Assembly (NCBI RefSeq): GCF_017488845.2
Contig: NZ_CP083371.1
Coordinates: forward strand, 992,001-1,056,000
Length of the DNA stretch: 64,000 nt
Source: Ensifer canadensis
GTDB taxonomy: Bacteria > Pseudomonadota > Alphaproteobacteria > Rhizobiales > Rhizobiaceae
Direction of reading: 5' to 3'
Positions 63,120 through 64,000 of this stretch are shown piece after piece. The notes under the pieces are model-generated. The model had not been told where the DNA came from. It saw nothing but the letters and a program-made list of their open reading frames with translations, and searched no databases. How positions within the stretch are numbered: the stretch's first letter is position 1; the number at the start of each line of letters is the position of its first letter. The position numbers and the translations under genes are program-made.

Positions 63120-64000
63120 ATGACAAATACGACGCCACGCAAGCGACTGGGGTTCTTTACGCGTCTCCTCGACGACGTGCCCGCCGGCACGCGCTATCAT
63201 TATGCGGCCGAGCAGATCGCGACCGCCGAACGTTTCGGCTTCGATACCGCCTGGGTCGCCCAGCATCACTTCCATGCCGACGAGGGCGGCCTGCCGGCGC
63301 CACTCGTCTTCCTGGCACATGTTGCCGCGCAGACGTCGCGGATCCGGCTCGGCACCGGCGTCATCACCCTGCCGCTTGAAAATCCGATCCGGGTTGCCGA
63401 AGATGCGGCTGTGCTTGACCTCCTGTCATGCGGCCGTGTCGAAATCGGCTTCGGCACCGGCGGCACACCGTCATCGTTTACGGCTTTCGGCCTCGAGAGT
63501 GCCGAGCGCGGAGACATCTTCGCCCGGCATCTGCGCGTCGTTCTCGACGCATGGGCGGGGCGGAGCCTTTCCGGCGGCGACCAGCTCTACCCGACCGCGC
63601 CGCAATTGCTGAATCGCATCTGGCAGGCGACATTCTCCGTCGCTGGTGGAGAGCGGGCAGGGCGCGCCGGCGACGGCCTCATGCTGTCGCGCACTCAGCC
63701 CCGGACCGCCGAACGCCCGGATGCGTCGCTCGCCGAACTGCAGAACCCAATTATCGACGCCTATCTCGCGGGATTGCCGGCAGGCCGCGCGCCCCGAATT
63801 TTGGGTTCACGTAGCCTGTTCGTGGCAGACAGCCGCGCTGAGGCATTGCGCCTGGCCGAAATCGGCTTGCGTCGCGGCGCCGAACGGCTGGTTGCGGCCG
63901 GCCACAAGCCGACGGGCAACTCGCTCGCCGAACTGATCGCCGCTTTCGACGTCCATGTCGGGACGCCCGACCACGTGATCGAAAGCCTCCGTGCGGATAC
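63120..64000 (+). CDS. Luciferase-like FMN-dependent monooxygenase (3' end outside window)
   Basis: The frame from ATG 63120 is open to the end of the window (293 codons), so the gene is cut by the border. It begins KRLGFFTRLLDDVPAG and has RFGFDTAWVAQHHF, RIRLGTGVITLPLENPIRVAED and GRVEIGFGTGGTPSSF, all typical of bacterial luciferase-like (LLM class) flavin enzymes. It follows the ABC transporter by 29 bases. The pair recalls the KPN_01858-type cassette, in which transporter and monooxygenase probably handle one imported sulphur- or peptide-like compound (inference). Confidence 0.88.
   Translation, partial: MTNTTPRKRLGFFTRLLDDVPAGTRYHYAAEQIATAERFGFDTAWVAQHHFHADEGGLPAPLVFLAHVAAQTSRIRLGTGVITLPLENPIRVAEDAAVLDLLSCGRVEIGFGTGGTPSSFTAFGLESAERGDIFARHLRVVLDAWAGRSLSGGDQLYPTAPQLLNRIWQATFSVAGGERAGRAGDGLMLSRTQPRTAERPDASLAELQNPIIDAYLAGLPAGRAPRILGSRSLFVADSRAEALRLAEIGLRRGAERLVAAGHKPTGNSLAELIAAFDVHVGTPDHVIESLRAD

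Overview
The window looks like part of a large plasmid or chromid from a Rhizobiaceae bacterium, most likely Sinorhizobium/Ensifer. The main reasons are a near-complete succinoglycan (exo) cluster in the gene order known from S. meliloti pSymB, rhizobial-type conjugation genes (TraA/TraC/TraD/TraG, AvhB/VirB-like type IV secretion, DUF736 and DUF2958 proteins), and short intergenic repeats of a kind common in rhizobia. Assignments rest on reading the translated sequence; no database search was run.

Layout. 1-3006: the 3' part of a thiamine-diphosphate enzyme gene, an overlapping short-chain dehydrogenase and an orphan PhoB-like regulator. 3040-4687: a HipA-type toxin-antitoxin pair in toxin-first order. 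4855-6859: a patch of small rhizobial genes and debris, including a decayed duplicate of the small gene at 6626-6859, a Thr/Pro/Ser-repeat membrane protein, and a 27-codon membrane peptide whose ribosome binding site is buried in a perfect hairpin. 7189-9774: a compact unit with a 13-residue leader ORF, a second PhoB-like regulator with a degenerate receiver, a palindrome plus direct repeats, a PLP-dependent alpha-oxoamine-synthase-like enzyme and a small overlapping gene. This is the best candidate here for an undescribed system.

9877-20350: a MarR/RctA-like regulator divergent from a complete type IV secretion operon (TrbM-like gene, virB1 to virB11), with a 46-codon lipoprotein-like ORF between virB5 and virB6. 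20536-24151: a TRAP transporter (dctPQM). 24607-26574: dodecin, DUF736 and DUF2958 genes. 26646-33869: traG (broken by a one-base frameshift), traD and traC, divergent from the relaxase gene traA, with an oriT-like site between. 34741-36195: trkH.

36326-57601: the exo cluster in the order exoP N O M A L K H - T - W V - U X - Y F Q Z - B. ExoB and ExoN make the sugar nucleotides. ExoY/ExoF start the lipid-linked octasaccharide, and ExoA, L, M, O, U and W extend it. ExoZ, ExoH and ExoV add acetyl, succinyl and pyruvyl groups. ExoT, ExoP and ExoQ flip, polymerise and export it, ExoK cuts it and ExoX restrains synthesis. exoI, known between exoH and exoT in S. meliloti, is absent. 57909-64000: a peptide-type ABC transporter operon ending in a luciferase-like flavin monooxygenase gene that runs off the window.

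No rRNA, tRNA, CRISPR array, intact insertion sequence or replication (repABC) gene was seen.
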